From assembly GCA_022703445.1 (NCBI GenBank), contig JAKLDR010000023.1, positions 1 to 48,425 of the forward strand: 48,425 bases of DNA, read 5' to 3'. The notes under the pieces were generated by a model. That model saw only the letters and a program-made list of their open reading frames with translations, made no database searches and had not been told where the DNA came from. The stretch is from Planctomycetota bacterium. GTDB lineage: Bacteria; Planctomycetota; SZUA-567; JAKLDR01. Shown here in pieces: positions 8,484-17,335 of this stretch (position 1 is the first letter of the stretch; each line of letters opens with the position of its first letter). The position numbers and the translations under genes were made by a program.

Positions 8484-9057
8484 CGGCGGGCGCCTTTCCG
8501 GAGCCGTCACCGGCGGGCTCGGCGCCGGCCCCGGTCGCCTCCTTGTCGCGGCGGGCCGAGCGCCAGGCGGCCAGCAGGTAGATGCCGATGCCTACGGTCA
8601 GCCAGACGTCGGCCAGGTTGAAGGTCGGCCAGGGGTACCCGAAGATCTTGAAGGCCAGGAAGTCGCGCACGCCGTCGAACGCCACGCGGTCCCATAGGTT
8701 CCCAGCGGCTCCGGCCAGGACCAGGCCCAGCGCGGTGGTGTACATCCGGCCCCAGCCGCGCCCGGCCATCTCCCGGGGAGGGGCCAGGAACATGATGATG
8801 ACCATGGCCATCATCAGTACCGTGAAGACGATCAGCGGGCTGTTCCGGCCGGAAAGCTGTCCGAAGAACGTTCCGGTGTTCAGAGCGGTCTCAAGCCTGA
8901 AGAATCCGTCGATGACCACGTGTGCCCGATGGATCTGGGGGCTGGACCAGTCGAAGCCCAGCCACTGGAACGCCAGGGACTTGGTGAACAGGTCGGCAGC
9001 GGCCCCCAGTACGGCCACGGGCCAGAAGATCAGGTGACGTCTGACGGCGTCGATCAT
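8473..9057 (-). CDS. lspA: Lipoprotein signal peptidase (signal peptidase II)
   Basis: 194 residues, four hydrophobic helices; an inner-membrane aspartyl protease that removes signal peptides from lipid-modified prolipoproteins. The two catalytic motifs are intact: NLWDR with Asp123 and FNLAD with Asp150. The stretch between them (GVRDFLAFKIFGYPWPTFN) is typical. The start at 9057 is favoured because a good promoter (9064-9092) would start transcription at about this base; two upstream in-frame ATGs (9075 and 9126) lie within or before that promoter. The mRNA may therefore be leaderless. Lipoprotein substrates in this window include the CBM9 and probably the PEGA protein. Confidence 0.93.
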   Translation of the reverse strand: MIDAVRRHLIFWPVAVLGAAADLFTKSLAFQWLGFDWSSPQIHRAHVVIDGFFRLETALNTGTFFGQLSGRNSPLIVFTVLMMAMVIIMFLAPPREMAGRGWGRMYTTALGLVLAGAAGNLWDRVAFDGVRDFLAFKIFGYPWPTFNLADVWLTVGIGIYLLAAWRSARRDKEATGAGAEPAGDGSGKAPADGR

Positions 9058-9063
9058 GGCCGT

Positions 9064-9092
9064 AGCATACCCCATGCCGGCGGCAGCGTCAA
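9064..9092 (-). promoter_or_regulatory. Promoter of lspA-pyrD-malic enzyme, possibly leaderless
   Basis: On the minus strand TTGACG (9087-9092), 17-bp spacer, TATGCT (9064-9069), then ACGGCC and the ATG. The expected transcription start falls on or next to the A of the start codon. Confidence 0.6.
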
Positions 9093-9211
9093 ATGGACGG
9101 AGAGGCGGAATTTTCGCGAACCGCACGGCCTCGGCCGGCGTCCAACCCTGTGTCGCGCGGGTGCGCCGTCAGTCGGTCGACTGGCCGGACACCCGCGGGG
9201 AGGAGCCGGAG

Positions 9212-12200
9212 ATGAGTCCTATGAAGCCCCTGAACTTCGCGCGCTTTCTGGTGATCGCGGGCCTGGCCGGGATGTTCGCGCTGGCTGGTCCGGCGAATGC
9301 CCTGGCCGGGGCGCCCGCTTCTCCGCCCGACGCCAAGGCTGCAGCGCCGGTCGACGACGTCACCAGCGACGTCACCCAGGGCGCCCTGCGCTTCAAGAAC
9401 GCCGTTGGCACCTACGTCGAGTGCCCGCTGAAGCGCACCGACGTGCAGGCCGAGATCTCCGGGTTCCTGGCCCGGGTCAAGGTCACCCAGACCTTCGTGA
9501 ACTCCGCCACAGACCGGATCGAGGCGGTCTACGTCTTCCCCCTCCCCCACAAGTCGGCGGTCGACAGCATGACCATGAAGATCGGCGACCGCAGCGTGGT
9601 GGGGGTCATCAAGCGCCGCGAGGTTGCCCGGCAGATCTACGAGCAGGCCATCGCCCAGGGCCACACCGCCGCGCTGCTCGAGCAGGAGAGGCCCAACATC
9701 TTCACCCAGTCGGTCGGCAACATCGAGCCGGGCGGCACGGTGCGCATCGAGATCACCTATGTGGACGCCCTCGACTATGACATGGGCGTCTACGCCTTCC
9801 ACTTCCCGATGGTCGTCGGCCACCGCTACATCCCCGGCGGCGCGGTCTCCGGCCGGAGCGGAACGGGCACGGCGCCCGACACCGATCGGGTCCCGGACGC
9901 CAGCCGGATCACCCCCCCGCGCATCCCGCCTGGCGCGGAGCGCAGCGGTGCGGACATCTCCCTATCGGTCCAGCTCGACGCCGGCGTGCCCGTCCAGGAC
10001 CTCAAGTCCGTCAACCACAAGGTGGAGATGAAGCAGACCGGCCGCTCGACCGCCACCTGCCGGATCGCCGGCGGCGACACCATCCCCAACAAGGACTTCG
10101 AACTCCGCTACAAGGTGGTCGGCGACAAGCCGGAGATGGCCATCCTGGCCCACGCCGACAGCGGCAAGGACGGCTATTTCATGCTCATGGTCCAGCCCCG
10201 GGAGGACGAGGCGCTCAAGAAGGCCCCGCCGCGCGAGGTCACCTTCCTGGTGGACGTGTCCGGCTCGATGGGCGGGCCGCCGACGGCCAAGGTCAAGCAG
10301 GCCATGCGCGAGTTCCTGCAGCAGTCCAGCCCCCGGGACAAGATCCAGCTCATCACCTTCGCCGGCAGCGCCCACAAGCTCTTCCCGAAGCCCGTGGAGA
10401 GCACGCCGGAGAACATCAAGAAGGTCGTGGAGTTCGCCGAGGGCTATGAGGGCGGCGGCGGCACCGAGATGCTCAAGGGCATCAAGGCGGCCATTGAGGA
10501 CCCGCTCGACGCCGAGCGCGTGCGCATCGTGATCATGCTCACCGACGGCTACATCGGCAACGAGGCCGAGATCATCAAGGAGGTCGGCGCCAAGTGCGGT
10601 GACAAGATCCGCTTCTGGTGCATCGGCATCGGCAACTCCGTCAACCGCTTCCTGGTCGACGGCGTGGCCAAGCAGGGCGGTGGCATGGGCAAGGTGCTCA
10701 GCCTGAACAGCAAGCCCGACGAGGTCAAGGAGCTGGTCGGAGAGATCGTGCTCCGCATCCACCGGGCGCAGCTGGCCAACATCGCCATCAACTGGGGCGG
10801 CCTGAACGTCTACGAGACCTACCCGGCGCGGGTGCCGGAGCTGTGGGCCGGCCGGCCGGTGGTGGTCTTCGGCCGCTACGCCGGTCACGGCAAGAGCCGC
10901 GTGCGCATCTCCGGCGAGGCCGAGGGCCAGGCCGTGTCCTTCGAGGTGGCGGCCGAGCTGCCCAAGAGCGAGCCGGACAACGACGCCCTGGCCGTGACCT
11001 GGGCCCGGCAGAAGATCGAGAGCCTGATGGAGTCGGTGGCCTACGAGGATTCCCCCGAGGTCATCGAGGAGGTCACCAAGATCGCCCTGGAGTACCGGCT
11101 GATGAGCCAGTACACCAGCTTCGTGGCCGTGGACGAGAAGACCCTGAAGGACCTGGACGTGGTCAAGCCTCCGCGCCGCGTGGCCGTGCCCGTCCCGGTG
11201 CCCGAGGGCGTCAATCCGGCCTGCTTCGGCTACGCCGGCGTGGGCGGCCCGGTCGCCGAGGAGATGGATGCCCTGAGCGACGTGGCCTTGGGTGGTGGCA
11301 AGGGCGAGGGGCTCCGCAAGTCGCTGGCGCTTGCCCCGTCCATGCCCATGCCCACGTCCAAGCCGAGCGGCGCCTACGCCCCGGCGAAGGAGATGAAGGC
11401 GCTCGAGAGGCGCGAAGCTTCCTCCGGAAGATACTTCCGCCTGCGCGACGGCCAGGCCCAGAACCGGTTGGGCGCGAAGGCCGGGGAGTACGCCAAGGCA
11501 CAGTCCGGGGCGGGATACGCGGCCGGGGCCATGGCCCCCAGCGCTCCTCCGCCGATGATGGCCTACGCGCGCGGCGACTCGGCGGGCAGCGTGCTCATGG
11601 CCCTGACCTCGAGCGAGAAGGACCTGGGCGAGGTGGCCGCCAAGAAGTTGCCTGACCGTGAGACCGACAAGGCTGCCGGGCAGGCCGGCGCCTGGACCGG
11701 CAACGCCCTGAGCGAAGGCGCCCGGAAGCGCTCCGAGGCCGATGGCAAGAAGGCCAAGGACCTGCTCGCCGCCGCCGCCAAGCTGCTGGCCGACGGCAAA
11801 GTCGAGGCCGCCCGCGGGGCCTACCAACTGGCCTGGCTCTTCGACGAGTCCCGCATGGGCGGGGGCGAGGTCGGCGCCGAGGCCCAGTCCAAACTGGAGG
11901 AGATCGAGGCGGCGTTCAGCGCCGGCCGGCTGGCCGCCGAGTCGCGCCTGAAGGCCCGCGTGGACGTGGTCATTCGCGAGCGCGGGCTGGCCGAGGCCCT
12001 GGCCGACGTGGCCAAGGCCGCAGGGCTCCGGCTCTCCGTGGTGCCCGGGTCGATCGAGGACATCACCCGCCTGCTGGGCGAGCGCTCCACCCGGATCACC
12101 TACCTGGACCTGCGCCGCTGCTCGGCGGCCGACGCCATCGACGCCATCTGCGGCCCGGCCCATCTGGACTACACCGCGGGGCGGGGCACGCTCACCGTCT

Positions 12201-13273
12201 GGTCGGCCCGGCGCGGCGCATTCGAGGCGCCCTGGACCTACGACGTGGCCACCCTGGCCATCCCCGACGCCAAGGAGCTGGGGGACGGCAAGGACTGGCA
12301 GAAGGGCGTGAAGGCCGCCGGCGAGGCCGCCGAGGAGTTCCTGGCCGCGGCCCGCAAGGCCCTCGGCTCGACGCGCGACGAGGACTGCTTCTGGTTCGCG
12401 CCCGGGCAACTGGCCGTCTTCGGGGACGCCGAGGCCCACGGCAGGATGGAAGGCTTCGTGGCCTCCATGGAGAAGGGCGAGGGCCCGCTCGGTAAGAAGG
12501 CCTCGGACCGCGCCGCAGCCCGCAAGGGGCTGATGGCCCGCGCCGACGAGGCCGCCGCGGACCGCGAGGCCTACGCGGCGCTCTCCGGGGCGAGCTGGAA
12601 GCTGCTCGCCGCGGCCGCGGCCGGCGAAGCCGACGTCGAATCGCTCACCTGGCTGGAGTCGGCCTGGAAGAGCACCTTCGCCAGGCAGCTGGCCGGCACG
12701 AGCCGGCCGGTCACCGCGCTGCGTTCGGCCTGGGCGGTCACCGAGAGCGCTCTGACGCTCAGGTCCGACCGGGAGCTGACCGCGCTGGCCAGGCGCTCGC
12801 TGGGCGAGACCGGGTCGGCGGCCGACGCGGCGCTGGAGTCGCTGGCCAAGAACCCCGAGGATGGCGGCGCCTACCTGGCGACGCTCTACGCGGCCATGGC
12901 CCTGCGCAACGGCGCGGAGCTCAAGCTGGTCGGGGCCGACCGGTCGTCCGGATACCTCGAGAAGGCGCGGCCGCTGCTGACCGCCGCGAAGAAGGACAGC
13001 GCCCTGGAGCCGGTCCGGGTCATCGCCCGCACGCTGCTGGCGCCCGCCGGCGAGAAGCCGGCCGACGTCAAGGAGCTGGCCGGCGTTCTCCAGAAGGGGA
13101 TCCACGGCGACGACCTGCTCGCGCTGGCCGCGCTGGCCGCCCGCCGCGCCGGGGATGCGACCTGGCTGGCCTTCCGGTCCGACCGCGACCGCCTGCGCGA
13201 CGGCGGCGCCTCCGGCCCGGTGGTGCTGCTGGCCAGCCGCCTCAACAAGCCGCTGTTGCCCTCGGCCAGGTAG
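9212..13273 (+). CDS. Exported VIT/von Willebrand A domain protein with STN-like C-terminal region
   Basis: 1353 residues. The ATG at 9212 follows GGGGAGGAG and starts a signal peptide (about 1-33). A VIT domain occupies about 55-185 (YVECPLKRTDVQAEISGFLA, RREVARQIYEQA, PNIFTQSVGNIEPGG). A VWA domain follows at about 340-510 with an intact metal site: DVSGSMG starting at Asp348, and LTDG around 443-446. Residues 720-900 are low-complexity, Ala/Lys-rich. At about 915-1000 a segment (AEALADVAKAAGLRLSV, RITYLDLRRCSAADAIDAIC, LDYTAGRGTLTVW) resembles the STN domain of secretins and TonB receptors. The C-terminus is helical and repeat-like. VIT-VWA proteins are frequent in Planctomycetota, with unknown but probably envelope or protein-binding roles. 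The gene is divergent from lspA. Confidence 0.85.
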   Translation: MSPMKPLNFARFLVIAGLAGMFALAGPANALAGAPASPPDAKAAAPVDDVTSDVTQGALRFKNAVGTYVECPLKRTDVQAEISGFLARVKVTQTFVNSATDRIEAVYVFPLPHKSAVDSMTMKIGDRSVVGVIKRREVARQIYEQAIAQGHTAALLEQERPNIFTQSVGNIEPGGTVRIEITYVDALDYDMGVYAFHFPMVVGHRYIPGGAVSGRSGTGTAPDTDRVPDASRITPPRIPPGAERSGADISLSVQLDAGVPVQDLKSVNHKVEMKQTGRSTATCRIAGGDTIPNKDFELRYKVVGDKPEMAILAHADSGKDGYFMLMVQPREDEALKKAPPREVTFLVDVSGSMGGPPTAKVKQAMREFLQQSSPRDKIQLITFAGSAHKLFPKPVESTPENIKKVVEFAEGYEGGGGTEMLKGIKAAIEDPLDAERVRIVIMLTDGYIGNEAEIIKEVGAKCGDKIRFWCIGIGNSVNRFLVDGVAKQGGGMGKVLSLNSKPDEVKELVGEIVLRIHRAQLANIAINWGGLNVYETYPARVPELWAGRPVVVFGRYAGHGKSRVRISGEAEGQAVSFEVAAELPKSEPDNDALAVTWARQKIESLMESVAYEDSPEVIEEVTKIALEYRLMSQYTSFVAVDEKTLKDLDVVKPPRRVAVPVPVPEGVNPACFGYAGVGGPVAEEMDALSDVALGGGKGEGLRKSLALAPSMPMPTSKPSGAYAPAKEMKALERREASSGRYFRLRDGQAQNRLGAKAGEYAKAQSGAGYAAGAMAPSAPPPMMAYARGDSAGSVLMALTSSEKDLGEVAAKKLPDRETDKAAGQAGAWTGNALSEGARKRSEADGKKAKDLLAAAAKLLADGKVEAARGAYQLAWLFDESRMGGGEVGAEAQSKLEEIEAAFSAGRLAAESRLKARVDVVIRERGLAEALADVAKAAGLRLSVVPGSIEDITRLLGERSTRITYLDLRRCSAADAIDAICGPAHLDYTAGRGTLTVWSARRGAFEAPWTYDVATLAIPDAKELGDGKDWQKGVKAAGEAAEEFLAAARKALGSTRDEDCFWFAPGQLAVFGDAEAHGRMEGFVASMEKGEGPLGKKASDRAAARKGLMARADEAAADREAYAALSGASWKLLAAAAAGEADVESLTWLESAWKSTFARQLAGTSRPVTALRSAWAVTESALTLRSDRELTALARRSLGETGSAADAALESLAKNPEDGGAYLATLYAAMALRNGAELKLVGADRSSGYLEKARPLLTAAKKDSALEPVRVIARTLLAPAGEKPADVKELAGVLQKGIHGDDLLALAALAARRAGDATWLAFRSDRDRLRDGGASGPVVLLASRLNKPLLPSAR

Positions 13274-13320
13274 TAGCCAGTAGGAGCCCAAAGGCTTCCG
13301 GCCCTCCCCGGAAGTCAACC

Positions 13321-13357
13321 CCGCGCCGGACGGTCCTCGTGGACCGTTCCGGCGCGG
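13321..13357. terminator. Bidirectional intrinsic terminator
   Basis: Arms CCGCGCCGG-ACGGTCC and GGACCGTTCCGGCGCGG pair with one bulged base around a TCGT loop, followed by TTCCTTTCGT. It separates the convergent VIT/VWA and HAD genes. Confidence 0.7.
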
Positions 13358-13394
13358 TTCCTTTCGTGCTGTCCGGGAGACGTAGCGGGGCCGC

Positions 13395-14039
13395 TCACCA
13401 CTCCAGGGCGGCGGTCGGCGCGTCGGCCAGCGTGGAGGCGAAGAAGTCGGCGCCGGCCAGCTGTTCGCGGCTGAAACTGGTGGTCAGCGCCAGGCACCTC
13501 GCGCCGGCGGCCCTGGCCGCGGCCACGCCGTTGACCGCGTCCTCGACCACCAGGCAGTCGGCCGCGGCCAGTTCCAGGCGGCGCGCGGCCAGCAGGAAGA
13601 TGTCCGGGGCCGGCTTCTTCCGCTCTACGTCCAGGCCGTTGACCAGGGCGTCGAAGGTTCCGTCCGGCAGCCGGAGCTCCCGGAGGTTTATGCGCATCTT
13701 GACCTCGTCGGCGCTGGTGGCCACGGCCAGCCGCAGGCCGCGGGCGCGGCAGCTTCCGAGAAAGGCATGGACGCCGGGAAGCGGTCCGAGCCGGCCGCGG
13801 ACGATTTCGTCATAGAGCGCGTAGGTCCGGGCCTTGTCGCGCCCGAGGTCGATGGCGAAGCCGTGGCGCTCGGCCACGCCGCCCAGGTAGCGGTTCTCGC
13901 CGGTGCCGACGAACGGCAGGAAATCGTCTGGATGCGTCGTGACGCCATGTTCCGCGAACATGCGCATGGCCGCCTCGCAGATGAAGCGCTCGGAGTCGAC
14001 CAGCACCCCGTCCATGTCGAAAATCACGCCGCGGATCAT
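13395..14039 (-). CDS. HAD-superfamily phosphatase / beta-phosphoglucomutase-like protein
   Basis: 214 residues, cytoplasmic. Motif I is FDMDGVLVDSE with nucleophile Asp8 and acid Asp10. Motif II is VATSADEVK. The motif III/IV region is KKPAPDIFLLAARRLEL followed by CLVVEDAVNGVAAARAAGA. This pattern and length are those of the subfamily I HADs that include phosphoglycolate phosphatase and beta-phosphoglucomutase, so it likely acts on a sugar phosphate. It is the last gene of a three-gene operon, 16 nt after the PEGA gene. The exact substrate is unknown. Confidence 0.88.
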   Translation of the reverse strand: MIRGVIFDMDGVLVDSERFICEAAMRMFAEHGVTTHPDDFLPFVGTGENRYLGGVAERHGFAIDLGRDKARTYALYDEIVRGRLGPLPGVHAFLGSCRARGLRLAVATSADEVKMRINLRELRLPDGTFDALVNGLDVERKKPAPDIFLLAARRLELAAADCLVVEDAVNGVAAARAAGARCLALTTSFSREQLAGADFFASTLADAPTAALEW

Positions 14040-14055
14040 GGTGTCGGTCCGGGCT

Positions 14056-14673
14056 TCAGCGGCCCCGTTCGATCTCCGGCACGTCTTCGGGCGGCGGGAT
14101 GGTGCGGGTCTTGGGCGGCTTGCCGGGTGGATCAGCGGCCGGCGGCGTCCGCGAGGGATCGGGCGCCGGCTTGGCCTCCGGCTTCGGGTGGCCGTTCCCA
14201 GGGATGATGGAGTGGTCCTTGGCGTCGGGGTTGGGAGGCGGCGCCGGCACCAGCACCGGCACGAGCCGCTCGGCTTCGGCGGCGGCGCGGCGCGACGCGG
14301 CCAGCAGCTCGTCGCGGTTGACGGGCGGGGCCGGCTCCAGACGGTAGTGAATGCGGCGTTCGTCGACCACCTCTCCGGGCCAGAGCACCTCGGCGACCAG
14401 GTCCGCCCCGGCCAGCTCGTAGAACTTCGGAGGCACCGCGCCGCCGGCCCTGACCGGCGCCCAGCCGCTCTTGCGCAACTCTATCAGGTAGGTCCCGTGG
14501 TACCGGAAATCCAGCTTGACCGGAGTGAACCCGGCCGGATGGCCGTTGACCACCACCTGCGCCCCGGAGGGTTCGCTGGTGATCTCCAGCGTGCGCCGGA
14601 CGCAGCCCGAGCCGGCAAGGACGGCGGCGGCCAAGGCCAGCCCCAGGAGCTTCGCCGGGCGGATAATTCCCAC
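14056..14673 (-). CDS. PEGA-domain probable lipoprotein
   Basis: 205 residues from a GTG at 14673, two bases after the stop of the metallophosphoesterase gene; a longer ATG start at 14760 would overlap that gene by about 85 nt and put an unrelated tail before the signal peptide. The signal sequence (KLLGLALAAAVLAGSGC) ends in a loose lipobox Cys. A PEGA domain follows (TLEITSEPSGAQVVVNG and TPVKLDFRYHGTYLIELRK), usual in surface-layer or envelope proteins that hold peptidoglycan or protein partners. The C-terminal 70 residues are Pro/Lys-rich and probably disordered. No specific role is assigned. Confidence 0.75.
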   Translation of the reverse strand: MGIIRPAKLLGLALAAAVLAGSGCVRRTLEITSEPSGAQVVVNGHPAGFTPVKLDFRYHGTYLIELRKSGWAPVRAGGAVPPKFYELAGADLVAEVLWPGEVVDERRIHYRLEPAPPVNRDELLAASRRAAAEAERLVPVLVPAPPPNPDAKDHSIIPGNGHPKPEAKPAPDPSRTPPAADPPGKPPKTRTIPPPEDVPEIERGR

Positions 14674-14675
14674 GG

Positions 14676-15149
14676 TCAGTCCAGGGAAATCTCTTCGATG
14701 GCCATCCGGGCGGTATCCAGCACCGCCACCGTGTGGCGCCCGTAGAGCCAGCCGCCGCACTCGCCGGGGTTGAGCACCAGCGGCTTGGTGCGCTCGAGGC
14801 CCGCCACGTGGGTGTGTCCGACGATGACCAGGTCGACGCCGGCCTTGGCCTGCTCGGTGATCTGGGCAATGGAGTGGGCCACCAGGATCTTCCTGCCGTC
14901 GATCTCCAGGAGCCGTGGGCCGTCGCAGATCCCGGGCAGCAGATCGGCGAGGCCCTTGCGCTCACCGTCGTTGTTCCCGTAGATCGCGTGGATGGGGAGC
15001 TTGGCGGCGCGCAGGGCCTTGGCAGCGAAGGGCGAGATCACGTCCCCGGCGTGGATCAGCGCCTCGCACTTGCGCGCGGCGAAGGCGGCCAGGGCCTTCT
15101 TGATCTTGGGGATGTTGTCGTGGGTGTCCGAGATGATGCCGATCTTCAT
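14676..15149 (-). CDS. Metallophosphoesterase, YfcE/MJ0936 type
   Basis: 157 residues, cytoplasmic. All metal-binding motifs of the calcineurin-like fold are present in order: SDTHDN (Asp8, His10), HAGDV, GNNDGE, a single His in VAHS, and GHTHVAG, ending with LNPGE. This small form hydrolyses phosphodiesters in characterised relatives; the natural substrate is usually unknown. The start at 15149 follows GGGGGAG; an in-frame ATG eight codons earlier overlaps that site. First gene of the operon with the PEGA and HAD genes. Confidence 0.88.
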   Translation of the reverse strand: MKIGIISDTHDNIPKIKKALAAFAARKCEALIHAGDVISPFAAKALRAAKLPIHAIYGNNDGERKGLADLLPGICDGPRLLEIDGRKILVAHSIAQITEQAKAGVDLVIVGHTHVAGLERTKPLVLNPGECGGWLYGRHTVAVLDTARMAIEEISLD

Positions 15150-15188
15150 CGCGCGCTCTCCCCCGATTCCCACTGTCGCAGCGCTGTG

Positions 15189-15217
15189 ATTCTAAGAGCA
15201 GCGGCCGCGGCCGTCAA
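15189..15217 (-). promoter_or_regulatory. Promoter of the metallophosphoesterase-PEGA-HAD operon
   Basis: On the minus strand TTGACG (15212-15217), 17-bp spacer, TAGAAT (15189-15194). Transcription would start near 15182 with a leader of about 33 nt carrying GGGGGAG. It shares the divergent region with GntR1. Confidence 0.65.
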
Positions 15218-15295
15218 GAACGACTTGGGCTCTAAACTACGCTTCAGCGCGCCATGCCTCAATTCTCGCGAAGTGAGTGTTTGGCCGATTCACGC

Positions 15296-15402
15296 GTGTC
15301 AGATAGGGTCAATTAATTTAGCTATTTTCATAGACTAGTGGGCAGCGCGTGGTGTAATACTGCGTGGCAGTCTGTGGCAGATGAGTGGCAGAAGTGACTG
15401 CA
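15296..15402 (+). promoter_or_regulatory. GntR1 promoter with tandem operator half-sites
   Basis: An AT-rich patch (AATTAATTTAGCTATTTTCA, 15311-15330) is followed by a TAGACT (15331-15336), 18-bp spacer and TAATAC (15355-15360) that could be -35 and -10. Directly after it come three direct repeats GTGGCAG at 15364-15370, 15374-15380 and 15385-15391, then GACTGCAC that partly inverts the last. A related GTGTCAG is at 15296-15302. The layout matches that before GntR2 and suggests a repressor bound over the transcription start. Confidence 0.55.
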
Positions 15403-15413
15403 CGGAGGGGGTC

Positions 15414-16505
15414 ATGGGTCTGAAAACAGCTGTCAGAAGCAGAGGCCAGAGTACCCTGCTCGGCCAGCTTCGCGAGGAGATTACCTCCAGCTACTACCGG
15501 GATGGTGGTTTCCTGCCATCCACCCGGGACCTGGCCGGGCGGTTTGGAGTGTCCTCGGAAACGATCCGGCGCAGCCTCAAGCAGCTTGAGGACGAGGGCG
15601 TCCTGCATGCCGAGCCGCGCTCCGGTTTTCGTGTGTCCGCCCCGGCCCAATCCGGCCGCGCCCGCCCGATAGCCTACATCACCGACTACCAGGCTGACTT
15701 GTCCGACGCCCAGCCGGCGACCTGGGCGCTGTCGCTGGCCTTCCAGGGGATGGCTGCGGAGCGGGGCAGGTCGCTGCTGGGCGCCCACGGCAAGGGCCGT
15801 TCGGCTGTTGAGGTGCTCGACCAGATCCGGGCCGGCAACGCCTCCGGCGTGGTCCTCGACACCATGGACGAACAGCTCCACGCCGGCATTCTCCAGGCCG
15901 GGCTCCCGGTGGTCATGGTCAACTCCTGGTTCGAGGACGCGGTCGTGGATGTCGTCCTCCAGGACAACTACCGCGGCGGTTTTCTGGCCGCGGAGCACCT
16001 GTTCGCCAGCGGGGCGAGGCGCATCGCCTGGATCGGCGCGACCGCGGAGTTCTGCCACAGCCGGGAGCGCTTCGCGGGAGCCGGAGCCGCACTCTCCACG
16101 CACGGCCTGCGCATCGCCGACGACTGCGTCTGCGGCCGCGAGAAGGCCGGAGTGCAGGAGGACATCAGCGCGCTGCTGGCCAGGGCCGACCGGCCCGACG
16201 GGGTCCTGGCCTTCGGGCCGGCGGGCCTGGCCGCCCTGGTGGCAAGCGCCGGCAGTCTCGGGCTGACCGTCGGGCGGGACTTCCAGGCGGTCGGCTGGAC
16301 CGTCGAGGAGGGCTACGACCTGCACTACCGACCGGTCTTCGGCGGCGGTCCTGTGCCTCCTGCGGTGGTCTGGAGCGCACGGGAAATGGCCGAGCGGGCG
16401 CTCGAACTCCTCGAGCAGCGCAGCGCTGCCGCCGGCCGCCGCCCGGTCCGGGTCTGCGTGCCGACTGCGATCCGGCTGCATGGAGCTAAGGAGGACTCGC
16501 GATGA
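15414..16505 (+). CDS. GntR-type transcription regulator with LacI-like sugar-sensing domain (GntR1)
   Basis: 363 residues. Residues about 10-78 form a GntR winged helix (FLPSTRDLAGRFGVSSETIR, then KQLEDEGVLHAEP). From about 85 to the end the protein is a type 1 periplasmic-binding-protein fold as in LacI/AraR regulators (PIAYITDYQADLSDAQPATW, VVMVNSWFEDAVVDVVLQDN, GGFLAAEHL, then SRERFAGA). It probably senses a sugar released by the cluster enzymes. The start at 15414 follows GGAGGGGG. Its stop overlaps the esterase start (ATGA), so it is the first gene of operon 1. It is a close paralog of GntR2, with long identical runs in the sensor domain. Confidence 0.88.
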   Translation: MGLKTAVRSRGQSTLLGQLREEITSSYYRDGGFLPSTRDLAGRFGVSSETIRRSLKQLEDEGVLHAEPRSGFRVSAPAQSGRARPIAYITDYQADLSDAQPATWALSLAFQGMAAERGRSLLGAHGKGRSAVEVLDQIRAGNASGVVLDTMDEQLHAGILQAGLPVVMVNSWFEDAVVDVVLQDNYRGGFLAAEHLFASGARRIAWIGATAEFCHSRERFAGAGAALSTHGLRIADDCVCGREKAGVQEDISALLARADRPDGVLAFGPAGLAALVASAGSLGLTVGRDFQAVGWTVEEGYDLHYRPVFGGGPVPPAVVWSAREMAERALELLEQRSAAAGRRPVRVCVPTAIRLHGAKEDSR

Positions 16506-17335
16506 TGCCCCGCGCGATGCTGACGCTGTCTGCCCTGATGCTGGTCGCCCTCGCCGCCGGCGGAGAAGCCGCGCCGGCCGGAGCGGGGACGGAGCCGCTG
16601 ACCGTCTTCGTCCTGGCCGGGCAGAGCAACATGGACGGCGGCGGCGTGGTCGAGGAGCTACCGGCGGAGCTCAAGGGCCCGCAGGCCAGCGCGCTCTTCG
16701 TGCGCTTCTGGGACACGCAGTTTAAGCCGCTCGATCCTGCCAAGCTCGGCAAGAGCTTCGGGCCGGAACTAACGTTCGGAAACGAGATGGCCAAGGGCCT
16801 GAAGCGCCCGGTGGGCATGATCAAGCTGTCCTCCGGGGGAACCAGCATCGAGCAGCACTGGAACCCGGTGACCTTCGACAAGGAGAAGCACGTCGGCGAA
16901 CTCTACAAGCGACTGACCGGCTACGTGACCGGGATCCAGGGCAAGCAGAAGAACGTCAGGGTCGCCGGCATGATCTGGATGCAGGGTGAGGCCGACGCCA
17001 AGTACCACTCCAAGACCGTCGAGCAGTACCGGGACAAGCTCGAGGCCCTGATCGACGGCTGCCGGAAGGAGTTCGGCAACGAGGACATGCCCTTCGTGTG
17101 CGGACGAATGAACGCAAGCGGCCAATACGAGAAGCAGGTCCGCGAGGCCCAGACCACGGTGAAGCGCAAGAACTACGCCTGGATCGACTGCGACGACCTC
17201 GAGAGGCACGCCGACAAACTGCACTACAACTCCAAGGGCCAGCTAGAGCTCGGCCGGCGCTTTGCCGCGGCCATGCTCAAGCTTATGAACGAGGCGCCGA
17301 AGGCGGACGGCCCGGTCAAGGGGGACGGAAAATGA
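16502..17335 (+). CDS. Exported sialate O-acetylesterase-like (SASA) carbohydrate esterase
   Basis: 277 residues with a signal peptide (about 1-24). The SGNH-like SASA domain is complete: nucleophile block LAGQSNM with Ser42, GPELTFGNEMA, KLSSGGTSIEQHW, the MQGEADA block, and a C-terminal DKLHYN with the Asp238/His241 pair. This family (PF03629) removes acetyl groups from sialic acid or from polysaccharides such as xylan. Here it probably deacetylates the glycan attacked by the cluster. It overlaps GntR1 by four bases and the next gene by four bases, indicating tight translational coupling. Confidence 0.85.
   Translation: MMPRAMLTLSALMLVALAAGGEAAPAGAGTEPLTVFVLAGQSNMDGGGVVEELPAELKGPQASALFVRFWDTQFKPLDPAKLGKSFGPELTFGNEMAKGLKRPVGMIKLSSGGTSIEQHWNPVTFDKEKHVGELYKRLTGYVTGIQGKQKNVRVAGMIWMQGEADAKYHSKTVEQYRDKLEALIDGCRKEFGNEDMPFVCGRMNASGQYEKQVREAQTTVKRKNYAWIDCDDLERHADKLHYNSKGQLELGRRFAAAMLKLMNEAPKADGPVKGDGK

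Noticed and set aside
9962..13318. Very long open frame on the minus strand opposite the VIT/VWA gene; similar ones at 34832-38680 and 38518-42162
   Set aside because: High GC leaves few stop codons in antisense frames. The translations are low-complexity (Gly/Leu/Arg/His-rich) with no domain, while the plus-strand genes have clear motifs.
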